Virus record (IMG/VR): IMGVR_UViG_3300049491_000893
Location: 1 to 25,072 of that record
Reading direction: 5' to 3' (one strand)
Length of the DNA stretch: 25,072 nucleotides
From: a virus
Shown here: positions 1 through 5,445 of the stretch, one piece after another
How the letters are laid out: every line of letters begins with the position of its first letter
How positions within the stretch are numbered: position 1 is the first letter of the stretch
Program-made: the position numbers and the translations under genes
The notes under the pieces: generated by a model
The model's database searches: none
What the model saw: the letters and a program-made list of their open reading frames with translations, nothing else
What the model was told of the DNA's origin: nothing

Positions 1-557
1 GGTTGGGGGAACGCGTGCGCGCGTACGCGGGGGGTATCCGGTGGGGTATCGGTAGGGGTATCTGATACCCCTACGGATGGGTATCCGCTTGTGTCTCCGA
101 AGTCGGTACGAAGAGCTTCAACGACCTGTGTCACTGCTGCTCGGGTGCCATTCGGTAACTGGTGCAGCGGTAGTCGAGATAGTTCCGTGAGGAACGCGTC
201 CCTCAGTTTCGGGGACTCAATCTGTTTGGCGTCCTCACGAAGTCTGAGCATCACCTTGGGTTGCTTGTAGACACCGTCATTTCTGACCATGGTGCGGACC
301 AACACTTCTTCGGTGTCGCGGTCGATGACGAGGAAACGTGCGTCGGCGAGGACGTCCAAACGTTCCTCGAGTTGGGTCGCGGTCAGCCCTGCGGCTTTGT
401 TCGCCCACCTCCGGACCCGTAGGGGTACCAGTCCGGCGTGTGACAAGTCGGGTTGGGACAGGACGAACAGGTAGAGGCGCTGCGCTCCCTCGTCGAGAGC
501 CACGAATTCGGGGTCGGTCCAAATGTCGGAGAGGATGCGTCCGTGTGATCGGGGCAT
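1..557 (-). CDS. Phage replication initiator, winged-helix-like (3' part cut by window edge)
   Basis: The minus-strand frame is open from an ATG at 557-555 to the window edge, giving at least 185 residues. The N-terminus (MPRSHGRILSDIWTDPEF, then a LDEGAQRLYLF stretch, SQPDLSHAG and a KQPKVM segment) matches from memory the N-terminal DNA-binding domain of actinophage replication initiators, which recruit the replisome to the phage origin. It is the last gene seen in the early minus-strand operon, a usual place for replication genes. The visible C-terminal part becomes repetitive (DTP every four residues) because the coding DNA holds the 12-bp repeats described separately. Upstream SD is weak, and the start overlaps the stop of a 13-codon ORF as TGATG, suggesting coupling. 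The family call is recognition by eye, not a search. Confidence 0.75.
   Translation of the reverse strand, partial: MPRSHGRILSDIWTDPEFVALDEGAQRLYLFVLSQPDLSHAGLVPLRVRRWANKAAGLTATQLEERLDVLADARFLVIDRDTEEVLVRTMVRNDGVYKQPKVMLRLREDAKQIESPKLRDAFLTELSRLPLHQLPNGTRAAVTQVVEALRTDFGDTSGYPSVGVSDTPTDTPPDTPRVRAHAFPQ
31..85. repeat. Iteron-like GGGGTATC repeats inside the replication initiator gene (candidate origin)
   Basis: GGGGTATC occurs at 31-38, 43-50 and 55-62, exactly 12 bp apart. It occurs inverted as GATACCCC at 64-71, and a seven-base copy (GGGTATC) is at 79-85. The third and fourth copies form a perfect inverted repeat, TAGGGGTATC (53-62) and GATACCCCTA (64-73), around one central base. An alternating purine-pyrimidine run (11-29) lies beside the array. 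Lambdoid phages place origin iterons inside the initiator gene (lambda O), so a self-contained origin is a reasonable inference. The alternative is that the repeats only reflect a DTPx peptide repeat. Confidence 0.6.
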
Positions 558-598
558 CAGGTCGTCACGTCGGGGGTTGGCGTGGGGTGACTGTTCAT
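557..598 (-). CDS. 13-aa leader mini-ORF upstream of the replication initiator
   Basis: An ATG at 598-596 is preceded by a purine-rich SD (AAGGGAAAG), better than anything in front of the initiator itself. It opens a 13-codon frame (MNSHPTPTPDVTT) whose TGA stop at 559-557 shares a base with the initiator ATG (TGATG). This arrangement would let ribosomes load at the good SD and re-initiate on the initiator. The peptide is proline/threonine-rich with no recognisable function, and may only serve as a translational coupler. Confidence 0.35.
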   Translation of the reverse strand: MNSHPTPTPDVTT

Positions 599-633
599 GA
601 TCTTTCCCTTGTCGGGGGTGAGAAGGGCGGGTG

Positions 634-837
634 CTACTCGGTGTCGGGCAGGTTCGGTGGTGCGGTGAGGCGTGCGATGTGGTTTCGGAGTTGGTTGGGG
701 TCGGGCCATCCGTAGGCCTCACCGATTCGTTCAACCGTCTTTTCGGGTTGTTGGACGGCGACGCTTGTCCAGGTGACGCTGCGGCCCTTGGCCAAACATT
801 TGAGGATGGTGATCACCTCAGGTTTGGTGAGGGTCAT
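634..837 (-). CDS. Small early protein, possible DNA-binding
   Basis: A 67-residue protein starting MTLTKPEVITILKCLAKG. Its second half reads like a helix-turn-helix (VERIGEAYGWPD, NQLRNHIARLTAPP), but I do not recognise a named family. The ATG at 837 overlaps the stop of the upstream 30-aa gene as ATGA, and an AGGTGA SD lies about 12 bases upstream. An alternative GTG at 849 would add four residues but has its SD directly abutting it, so I prefer 837. It sits between the zinc microprotein and the replication initiator in the early operon, which points to a role in replication or early regulation. Confidence 0.6.
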   Translation of the reverse strand: MTLTKPEVITILKCLAKGRSVTWTSVAVQQPEKTVERIGEAYGWPDPNQLRNHIARLTAPPNLPDTE

Positions 838-926
838 GTGCAGCGACACTCACCTGTCCACGGGTCGATGGGACGGTCACAGGACCCACACAGGCGGGTC
901 GGGGGCTTCTCACGAGGTGGGGTCAT
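834..926 (-). CDS. 30-aa zinc-knuckle microprotein
   Basis: An ATG at 926-924, preceded by an AAAGGG SD about eight bases upstream, opens a 30-codon frame. The core (CGSCDRPIDPWTGECRC, residues 13-29) has C13-x2-C16 and C27-x-C29, the ligand pattern of a miniature zinc ribbon or knuckle. The TGA stop overlaps the next ATG as ATGA, as expected for a genuine operon member. Such short Cys-rich proteins are common in actinophage early regions and are usually missed by gene callers. Function is unknown; metal-dependent binding to DNA or to a partner protein is an inference. Confidence 0.6.
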   Translation of the reverse strand: MTPPREKPPTRLCGSCDRPIDPWTGECRCT

Positions 927-1011
927 CGGTGAGCCCTTTCTGGTTGAGATGATTGGGCCGAACGGTACATCTGTTTCGCGGGTTTAGGTGTTGTGTTTCG
1001 CCGATTCGTAG

Positions 1012-1025
1012 CAACAATTTTGTTG
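1012..1025. promoter_or_regulatory. 14-bp perfect inverted repeat CAACAATTTTGTTG downstream of an HTH gene
   Basis: CAACAA (1012-1017) and TTGTTG (1020-1025) flank TT, giving a perfect AT-rich palindrome in an otherwise GC-rich 118-bp gap (927-1044). It lies just after the stop of the minus-strand HTH gene and before the 30-aa gene. A dimeric repressor operator is the simplest reading. The stem is too short and AT-rich for a strong terminator. I see no other feature in this gap. Confidence 0.35.
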
Positions 1026-1044
1026 TGAACAAAGCAAGCGGGGG

Positions 1045-1308
1045 TTAGCGGCGTAGGAATGTGGCGATGTCGATGTTGAACACTCGGGTGAAGACCACCA
1101 ACTCTTCGACGTTCACCCGGCGCGGCACACGTCCTGGGATGGGGTGTTCAATTTTCCACAGCGAACTGGAACCGATCGGGCAGCCCTCGTCGGCCATCAG
1201 TGCGGCTAGCCGGCGGTAGGACCAGCCTCGCTTCTGTCGTTCCTTCGCTATCCGGCGGCCCACCGCCAACTCAACATCGATCGCGGCACATTCACGGACC
1301 CGGCCCAT
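1045..1308 (-). CDS. Small HTH (XRE-type) DNA-binding protein
   Basis: An 87-residue protein starting MGRVRECAAIDVELAVGRR. The segment around residues 17-57 (RIAKERQKRGWSYRRLAALM, then SSSLWKIEHP) has the helix pattern of an XRE/Cro-like helix-turn-helix, followed by a residue run (VNVEELVVFTRVFNI) typical of the end of this domain. The start ATG at 1308 overlaps the stop of the Gp3-like gene (TGATG, with a GTG one codon earlier at 1311), so the two are translationally coupled. It is probably an early-gene regulator. Which promoter it controls cannot be told; the palindrome at 1012-1025 is a candidate target. Confidence 0.75.
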   Translation of the reverse strand: MGRVRECAAIDVELAVGRRIAKERQKRGWSYRRLAALMADEGCPIGSSSLWKIEHPIPGRVPRRVNVEELVVFTRVFNIDIATFLRR

Positions 1309-2342
1309 CACAACCTGCCCAGTTGTTGGTCGAGGAGGTCACCCAACTCGGTGAGGACACCGTCAGGTCCGGTGACGAGTTCGTCGAGGACCCCGGCTGT
1401 GGTGGCGGCTTCTTTCAGGGCGGCGACGACCCGGGCCGACGCGGTGGCCAGTGCTTTGGCGGCGATCGTGTCCGGTGACATTTGCCCGGAAGGGTCCGAC
1501 GTAGGCAAGGGCGCCTTCGAGGTGGGGACTGCCCCGGGTGTGCGGGCTGGTTTCGCTGTTAGTTCGGGCAACGACTCCGGTGCCGGCAACGCTTCCCGGT
1601 CTGTTCTTGTCGGGAGGGCTTCCGCGAATGACCTGGGGCCTTGTCCGGTCAAGATTTGGCGCATGGACAGGTCCACATCGATGACCACAACGGGGAATTG
1701 TTTGGTTTGCTGCTGGTTGGTGTGGACGTCGATGACTTTCCGTTCCCGCTGTTCCAACCTGAGCCGGGCCGGGAGGACAGTGCCCGATTCGGCTGCGGCC
1801 TGCAGTAGTCGGGCGGTGTCCGCGATTTCTAGGGCGGCGTAGTAACTGCCGGTGTCGAACCGCCACACACCTAAACCTGCGAGGTCGGGGAGGATGACGT
1901 TGATTCGGGTTTTCGGTTTGCACGCCTTCCCTGTCTGGGCGGCCTCAGCGCGTTCCACACCGCCCTCTGGGCATAGGCAGGGTGATTGCCTCAACTGTTC
2001 GGTGAAACCGTCACAGCGGCGCACGCAGCCTCCGCCAGACCACATTTCGTACCACTGGTTGATGGGCTCGCCGGGTGGGATGACGATGGGCAGTTCGGTG
2101 ACGTCAGTGACAACTTCCCACTGCCGCCCGGTGCCGTCGTCCTCTAACTGTCCTGGCGCCCACGCGTGGACGGTGCCACCGAAGTGCTCGGCGACAGAGT
2201 CGGCGGCGACACGAGACCCGGTTGTTAGCCGGAAGGTGTCCAGTTTCGTCGGACGCTTGCTGCCGTTCTTCGACAGTCCCATGGCGCCGATGCGGATACG
2301 GCCGATCTGGCGGCCTTGTTTCTGCAAATCAAGTAAAGGCAT
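1308..2342 (-). CDS. Gp3-like protein (recombination directionality factor family)
   Basis: A 344-residue protein with the layout of the phiC31 Gp3 family: an N-terminal RIGRIRIG segment, an ETFR-like segment (LDTFRLTT), QWEVVTDVTELPIVIPP, then WYEMWSGGGCVRRCDG and a PCLC motif, with a further KACKPKTR and GVWRFDTGSYYAA. C106, C110, C122, C124 and C141 are the likely metal ligands. In phiC31, Gp3 switches a serine integrase from integration to excision. Homologues also occur in phages without serine integrases, where the role is less clear. The C-terminal third (about 235-344) is Pro/Ala-rich and then helical. It sits directly downstream of the exonuclease in the early operon. An SD (GGGAG) lies about ten bases before the ATG. 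Confidence 0.8.
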   Translation of the reverse strand: MPLLDLQKQGRQIGRIRIGAMGLSKNGSKRPTKLDTFRLTTGSRVAADSVAEHFGGTVHAWAPGQLEDDGTGRQWEVVTDVTELPIVIPPGEPINQWYEMWSGGGCVRRCDGFTEQLRQSPCLCPEGGVERAEAAQTGKACKPKTRINVILPDLAGLGVWRFDTGSYYAALEIADTARLLQAAAESGTVLPARLRLEQRERKVIDVHTNQQQTKQFPVVVIDVDLSMRQILTGQGPRSFAEALPTRTDREALPAPESLPELTAKPARTPGAVPTSKAPLPTSDPSGQMSPDTIAAKALATASARVVAALKEAATTAGVLDELVTGPDGVLTELGDLLDQQLGRL

Positions 2343-2375
2343 AACAGTTGCTCCCTAGGTGAGTTCGGGTGGTGT

Positions 2376-3383
2376 TTAGGCGGCTTGCTGGGCGGGTTCG
2401 CCGAGGATGCGGATCATCAGAAGTGACTTCGCCCCAATCCCCTTGATGGACATCAGCTGCGCGTCGGTCAGGGCGAGGACTTCCTCGAGGGTCCGCAACC
2501 CGGCGGCAATCAACGGGCCCCGTGCCCGCCCCAGGTCGTCGATGTCCTCAATCAGTGGGGACGGCTGAGAACCGTCCGGGAGTGGCTTGTACAAGGCTCT
2601 CGTGCGGAGCTTCGCGCCCTTCCCGGCCCGAACAACCGCCACCCGGTGCAAAAAGCGGTCGAACGCCTCTTGTTCCTGCTCGGGGGTGTCCACGATTTCG
2701 AACAACTTGTACCCATCGGGATAGTCACAGGACAGGTGCAGCACAGCCCTGCCGTCCACCTCTGGCATTGGTGCTTTTTGGCCGTTCGGGAGCCACACCT
2801 CATCGCAACGCCGGTACCCGATGAGTTGCTCGCCGATGGTGTCGTCAAGGTTCTTCCCCGACTTGATATCCACAAGCAGACGGCGGCGCATCGCCGGGAA
2901 AGCCATGACGCTGTCCAGCGTGCCGGCGTAGCCGTAGATGACGTTCGCAACGGTAGCTTCGGACATTTCGATGACCGGTTCGTGGTCACACAAGAACGCC
3001 ACGTAGCCGTCGACGAACTCGTCAACTTCGGCCAGTTCTTCGGCGTTCAACTCGTCGAAAGAAGGCAACGGGAGGTCGAGGTTCAGGTTCTCGGCCATGT
3101 TGTGAATCCGGGACCCCAGGTCGCGGCGGTAGTTCCGGTACCTCTCCGAGGCGTTCGCGATCAGGTTCTTCGCGGCGTCCGGGCCTGCCTCGTTCAAGGT
3201 CATGCCGACGAGGTCGTAGTGGTCGACGGCGAAATCTGCGGCCAGGCGGGCTGCCCACCCGGTCAGGTAGGCCTTGTTCGTGGTGGCCCCGATGATCGTG
3301 GTGACCGAGTCGTAGACCAGGTCGGGGTTCGCGGGGTCGACGTAATACCTACCGTCATGGGCGTCGACACGCCCGACTGTCAC
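2376..3383 (-). CDS. PD-(D/E)XK exonuclease (RecB/Cas4-like) with C-terminal HhH
   Basis: A 335-residue protein with a PD-(D/E)XK nuclease core. H94 lies in IHNMAE, the first acidic residue is D157 in GYAGTLDSV, D172-x-K174 is in VDIKSGK, and Q186-x3-Y190 is in EQLIGYR, the arrangement of RecB/Cas4-type nucleases. Residues 311-328 (SIKGIGAKSLL) form a helix-hairpin-helix DNA-binding motif. Phage enzymes of this kind degrade duplex ends for recombination or replication-coupled repair. No single-strand annealing protein is seen beside it, so a partner may lie outside the window. The GTG start overlaps the Cro-like gene's stop (GTGA), with AGGTG SD five bases upstream. Confidence 0.85.
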   Translation of the reverse strand: MTVGRVDAHDGRYYVDPANPDLVYDSVTTIIGATTNKAYLTGWAARLAADFAVDHYDLVGMTLNEAGPDAAKNLIANASERYRNYRRDLGSRIHNMAENLNLDLPLPSFDELNAEELAEVDEFVDGYVAFLCDHEPVIEMSEATVANVIYGYAGTLDSVMAFPAMRRRLLVDIKSGKNLDDTIGEQLIGYRRCDEVWLPNGQKAPMPEVDGRAVLHLSCDYPDGYKLFEIVDTPEQEQEAFDRFLHRVAVVRAGKGAKLRTRALYKPLPDGSQPSPLIEDIDDLGRARGPLIAAGLRTLEEVLALTDAQLMSIKGIGAKSLLMIRILGEPAQQAA

Positions 3384-3715
3384 GGTGACACCTGGGCGGT
3401 GTGAAGAGTGCCGTTCACGGTGTTTCTCCTTGTGGTGTGTTGTCTGGTTTCCGCAACTGTTTCGCGGATAGCGGGCATGAAAAAGAGTTCGTCGGCTGGC
3501 ACGTCCAACCGATCTGCGATGAGTAGGGCCGTGGTGCGTCGGCAGCCGTTGATTTCTGGGCGGTTCGTGGAGCGGAGGGCGGAGATGAATTGGTGCGCAA
3601 CCCCTGCGTGCGCAGCAAGTTCAACTGTTCCGACCCCCGCCCAAGTCATGGTGTCAATCAAGTGTTGCTTTGACTTCAAACGCGCTGTTTCACGCTTTCG
3701 CTGTTTGTGTCCCAT
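3380..3715 (-). CDS. Cro-like HTH regulator, first gene of the early operon
   Basis: A 111-residue protein: basic N-terminus (MGHKQRKRETARLKSKQHL), then a Cro/C1-type HTH around residues 22-76 (GTVELAAHAGVAHQFISALR, then CRRTTALLIADRLDVPADEL). It is the first minus-strand gene after the divergent control region, facing a plus-strand repressor candidate, which is the classical cro position in a lysis-lysogeny switch. Its likely job is repression of the lysogeny promoter and tuning of early transcription. A GGGGTGG SD precedes the ATG. Its coding DNA holds a TTCCGCAACTGTTT sequence (3449-3462) that recurs near the attachment site. Confidence 0.8.
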   Translation of the reverse strand: MGHKQRKRETARLKSKQHLIDTMTWAGVGTVELAAHAGVAHQFISALRSTNRPEINGCRRTTALLIADRLDVPADELFFMPAIRETVAETRQHTTRRNTVNGTLHTAQVSP

Positions 3716-3744
3716 CTGTCCACCCCTGGATGTTGAGTGCGCTT

Positions 3745-3756
3745 AGTTGCGCAACT
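3745..3756. promoter_or_regulatory. Palindromic operator candidate AGTTGCGCAACT
   Basis: A perfect 12-bp palindrome in the divergent 3716-3925 control region. It sits about 12 bp downstream of the -10 box of the candidate early promoter, where a bound repressor would block transcription initiation. It is the clearest dyad symmetry between the two opposing regulators. Binding by either the plus-strand repressor or the Cro-like protein is inference. Confidence 0.5.
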
Positions 3757-3767
3757 GTCTTGCGGGA

Positions 3768-3796
3768 AACCTACATGTCAATGCACTCACGGTCAA
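3768..3796 (-). promoter_or_regulatory. Candidate early promoter (leftward)
   Basis: On the minus strand, -35 TTGACC (3796-3791) and -10 TAGGTT (3773-3768) are separated by 17 bp. This would start transcription near 3760, about 45 bp before the Cro-like gene. A second TTGACA (3781-3776) lies 10 bp further on but has no good -10. The other side of the divergent region has a TTGACT at 3816-3821 for rightward transcription, without a convincing -10. Confidence 0.45.
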
Positions 3797-3925
3797 GAAA
3801 TTACACCCATGTGTTTTGACTGCCCCACACCCGTTGGTGTTCCGTGGGGGCATCATGCGGACGAGAACCCCCATGGGGGAACCCGTTGTGGTCCGTTGCT
3901 CACAGTCAGCAGAGGTGGTCTGGAC

Positions 3926-4312
3926 GTGCCCCCGAAACCCTCGCAGAATCAACGCGTGGACCCACTCGCCCGATTGATCCGGGAACGGATGCAAGAACGC
4001 GGATGGAACTACGAAGACGTCGGACGCCAAGGCAACATCCCCGCCAGGACTGTTCTGCAGTTGGCTAACCCCAGGGCACCAAGGAAACAAACACCACGCC
4101 CGAAAACGTTGGAAGGCCTCGCCGCCGGCCTCCACATGAGTCTGACCCTTGTGCAGCGCGCAGCTGCCGAATCCGTGGGCTACAAGTTCACCGACGCCCC
4201 CACCTCACACACCCGCACAGTGGTATCGGTGATGGGGGAACTCGACGAGGACCAGCAACGCCGAATCGCCGAGTTCGTGCTGTCCATGGCCGAGTCCTGG
4301 AAGAAGCCGTGA
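3926..4312 (+). CDS. HTH repressor candidate (immunity repressor)
   Basis: A 128-residue protein starting at GTG 3926, chosen because AGAGGTGG lies seven bases upstream; the frame is open further upstream but the extra residues are Cys/Pro-rich and unlike protein. Residues 12-70 (LARLIRERMQERGWNYEDVG, then ARTVLQLANP and PKTLEGLAAGL) form an XRE-type HTH domain, followed by a C-terminal helical segment (MGELDEDQQRRIAEFVLSM) that may dimerise. Divergent from the Cro-like gene, it is well placed as the lysogenic repressor. A second HTH gene at 4542 is the alternative. Confidence 0.75.
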   Translation: MPPKPSQNQRVDPLARLIRERMQERGWNYEDVGRQGNIPARTVLQLANPRAPRKQTPRPKTLEGLAAGLHMSLTLVQRAAAESVGYKFTDAPTSHTRTVVSVMGELDEDQQRRIAEFVLSMAESWKKP

Positions 4313-4399
4313 GTTATCCACAGGTTGTGTCCGCCGGTCAGTGTTGGATGCGTCGAGGGCCGAGAATGGCCCTTCAACGACCACACCGGAAGGACGAGG

Positions 4400-4561
4400 G
4401 TGCAGGTAAGAGTCGCGGGGGAAGAGTTGGGTGTGCGCATGGCGCTAGTGAGGAGGGACGACACAACAGTGTTGCTCCTGGCGCCAGGCGTCATGACGTC
4501 CACGGATATGGCGATTTTGGGTGCCCTGCTCGGGGACGTGCATGAAAGAGACCCTGACTGA
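4400..4561 (+). CDS. Small protein of the repressor cluster, unknown function
   Basis: A 53-residue protein beginning MQVRVAGEELGVRMALVRRD. The GTG start at 4400 is chosen because GGAAGG lies six bases upstream; the frame is open back to a TTG at 4325. The sequence looks like two beta strands, a hydrophobic strand (TTVLLLAPGV) and a helix (TDMAILGALLGDV). I do not recognise a family. Its end overlaps the start of the next HTH gene by 20 bases, so it is translated with the repressor cluster and is probably expressed in the lysogen. Confidence 0.5.
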   Translation: MQVRVAGEELGVRMALVRRDDTTVLLLAPGVMTSTDMAILGALLGDVHERDPD

Positions 4562-4871
4562 CCTTGTGCTGCGGCGACGTAAAGAGTTGGGGATGAGTTT
4601 GCGTGCAGTCGCCGACGCCTCCGGTGGGGCGTTCACCTCGTCGACGGTGCACAGCATTGAGCATGCGAAGTTCGGGAAGGTGAACCCGGACGTCATCGCA
4701 GGGTTGGCGAAAGCCCTTCGTCTGCCGGAGAAAGACGTTCGGGAAGCGGCCGGGCTGCAACAGTTCAAACCGCCCCCGTTCGTCCTGCCTGCCCGGGCGA
4801 ACGAGTTGAACGCCCGCGAACGCGCCCTCGTCATCGAACTCATAGGGACCTTGTTGGCAGCCCATGACTGA
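4542..4871 (+). CDS. Second HTH (XRE) regulator / repressor candidate
   Basis: A 109-residue protein starting at ATG 4542, with GGGGA seven bases upstream. Residues 5-60 form an XRE-type HTH (LVLRRRKELGMSLRAVADAS, then TSSTVHSIEHAKFG and NPDVIAGLAKALRLPEKDV). The C-terminal portion (ARANELNARERALVIELIGTLL) is a helix likely to mediate oligomerisation and resembles the tail of several actinophage repressors. It overlaps the genes on both sides. Either this protein or the one at 3926 is the main immunity repressor; the other may modify its action. Confidence 0.75.
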   Translation: MKETLTDLVLRRRKELGMSLRAVADASGGAFTSSTVHSIEHAKFGKVNPDVIAGLAKALRLPEKDVREAAGLQQFKPPPFVLPARANELNARERALVIELIGTLLAAHD

Positions 4872-5082
4872 CCTGGTGACATCGAGGGCACGTGCAGCGC
4901 AAGCAGCGTTGGATGCGGGGATGCCCCCTGGGCTTGTGATCGTGGTTGTCGATGCGTCAGCTCGTTGGCGGGGCGGGGCGGAGGTCGAATACGAACCTTC
5001 GGTTCAGCAGGCCTGCGCGCACGAATCGGCATCGCTGATCGATGAGGTGTTCGTCAGGTACGTGCGGCGCCACACATGGTGA
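4864..5082 (+). CDS. Small protein of the repressor cluster, unknown function
   Basis: A 72-residue protein (MTDLVTSRARAAQAALDAGM ...) whose start overlaps the preceding HTH gene by eight bases. It has an Ala-rich helix, a hydrophobic strand (PPGLVIVVVDAS), and a mixed C-terminal part ending RYVRRHTW. No known family recognised. It closes the plus-strand repressor cluster just before a strong inverted repeat. SD is weak, so expression probably depends on coupling to the upstream gene. Confidence 0.5.
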   Translation: MTDLVTSRARAAQAALDAGMPPGLVIVVVDASARWRGGAEVEYEPSVQQACAHESASLIDEVFVRYVRRHTW

Positions 5083-5123
5083 AGGTGGGCCCGGAAATGC
5101 AGCAATCATCTCCGGACCCACCT
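5083..5123. terminator. Hairpin between the convergent repressor cluster and xis
   Basis: AGGTGGGCCCGGA (5083-5095) pairs with TCCGGACCCACCT (5111-5123), 12 of 13 positions, around a 15-base loop. It begins right after the stop of the last repressor-cluster gene and ends six bases before the xis stop, where the two transcripts converge. There is no T-run on either side, so it may terminate imperfectly or act as an RNA end-stabiliser. Confidence 0.5.
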
Positions 5124-5128
5124 CGCTG

Positions 5129-5368
5129 TTAGGAACCTTTCGGGCGCCCGACCGGTTTACGGCCCCTGGTCAACCAGGCGTCGAGGTCGGCTCGTTTGAA
5201 CCTCCACCGGCCCTTCGCGGCGTCGGACATCTTGTGCCCGACTAAACCGGACTTGTCATCAGCTGCGAGGCGGGTCAACCAGTAGGTGGAGATCCCGAGG
5301 TAGGCGGCGGCGTCGGATGACCTCAGCCACGGGTCGTCCGTGGTTGCTTTGTCATGTACTTTCAGCAC
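5129..5368 (-). CDS. xis: Excisionase, MerR/HTH_17-type
   Basis: A 79-residue protein with the excisionase-type winged HTH: WLRSSDAAAYLGISTYWLTR at about residues 14-33 and RWRFKRADLDAWL at about 54-66. It ends in a basic GRKPVGRPKGS tail with an AT-hook-like GRP core. It would bend DNA at the attachment region and turn the integrase toward excision. The GTG start at 5368 has GGAGGG six bases upstream. Unusually it is divergent from int rather than co-transcribed, sharing a 77-bp intergenic region with it, and convergent with the repressor cluster. Confidence 0.85.
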   Translation of the reverse strand: MLKVHDKATTDDPWLRSSDAAAYLGISTYWLTRLAADDKSGLVGHKMSDAAKGRWRFKRADLDAWLTRGRKPVGRPKGS

Positions 5369-5392
5369 AGCAAACCCTCCGCACTCGTTGTT

Positions 5393-5427
5393 ATTACTTG
5401 CGGAAACACTACATCATTACTTGCGGA
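5393..5427. repeat. Two 12-bp direct repeats ATTACTTGCGGA between xis and int
   Basis: Exact copies at 5393-5404 and 5416-5427, 23 bp apart start to start, about two helical turns. They fill the short region between the divergent xis and int starts, so a protein bound here could control both. Candidates are excisionase (autoregulation), integrase arm binding, or one of the phage repressors. No strong promoter hexamers are visible in this gap. Confidence 0.6.
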
Positions 5428-5445
5428 CCGGGAAAGGGTTGTCAG

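Noticed and set aside
2646-3404. 252-residue plus-strand open frame antisense to the exonuclease
   Set aside because: It is the mirror of a convincing PD-(D/E)XK nuclease gene, rich in Val/Gly/His/Arg with no domain pattern. GC-rich genes often leave such antisense frames.
4314-4322. Perfect DnaA box TTATCCACA
   Set aside because: A single copy, not clustered and away from the iteron region; about 0.2 such exact 9-mers are expected by chance in this length.
4309-4545. 78-residue plus-strand frame starting right after the repressor stop
   Set aside because: Arg/Gly/His-rich composition; the overlapping frame from 4400 looks like a folded protein and has a good SD.
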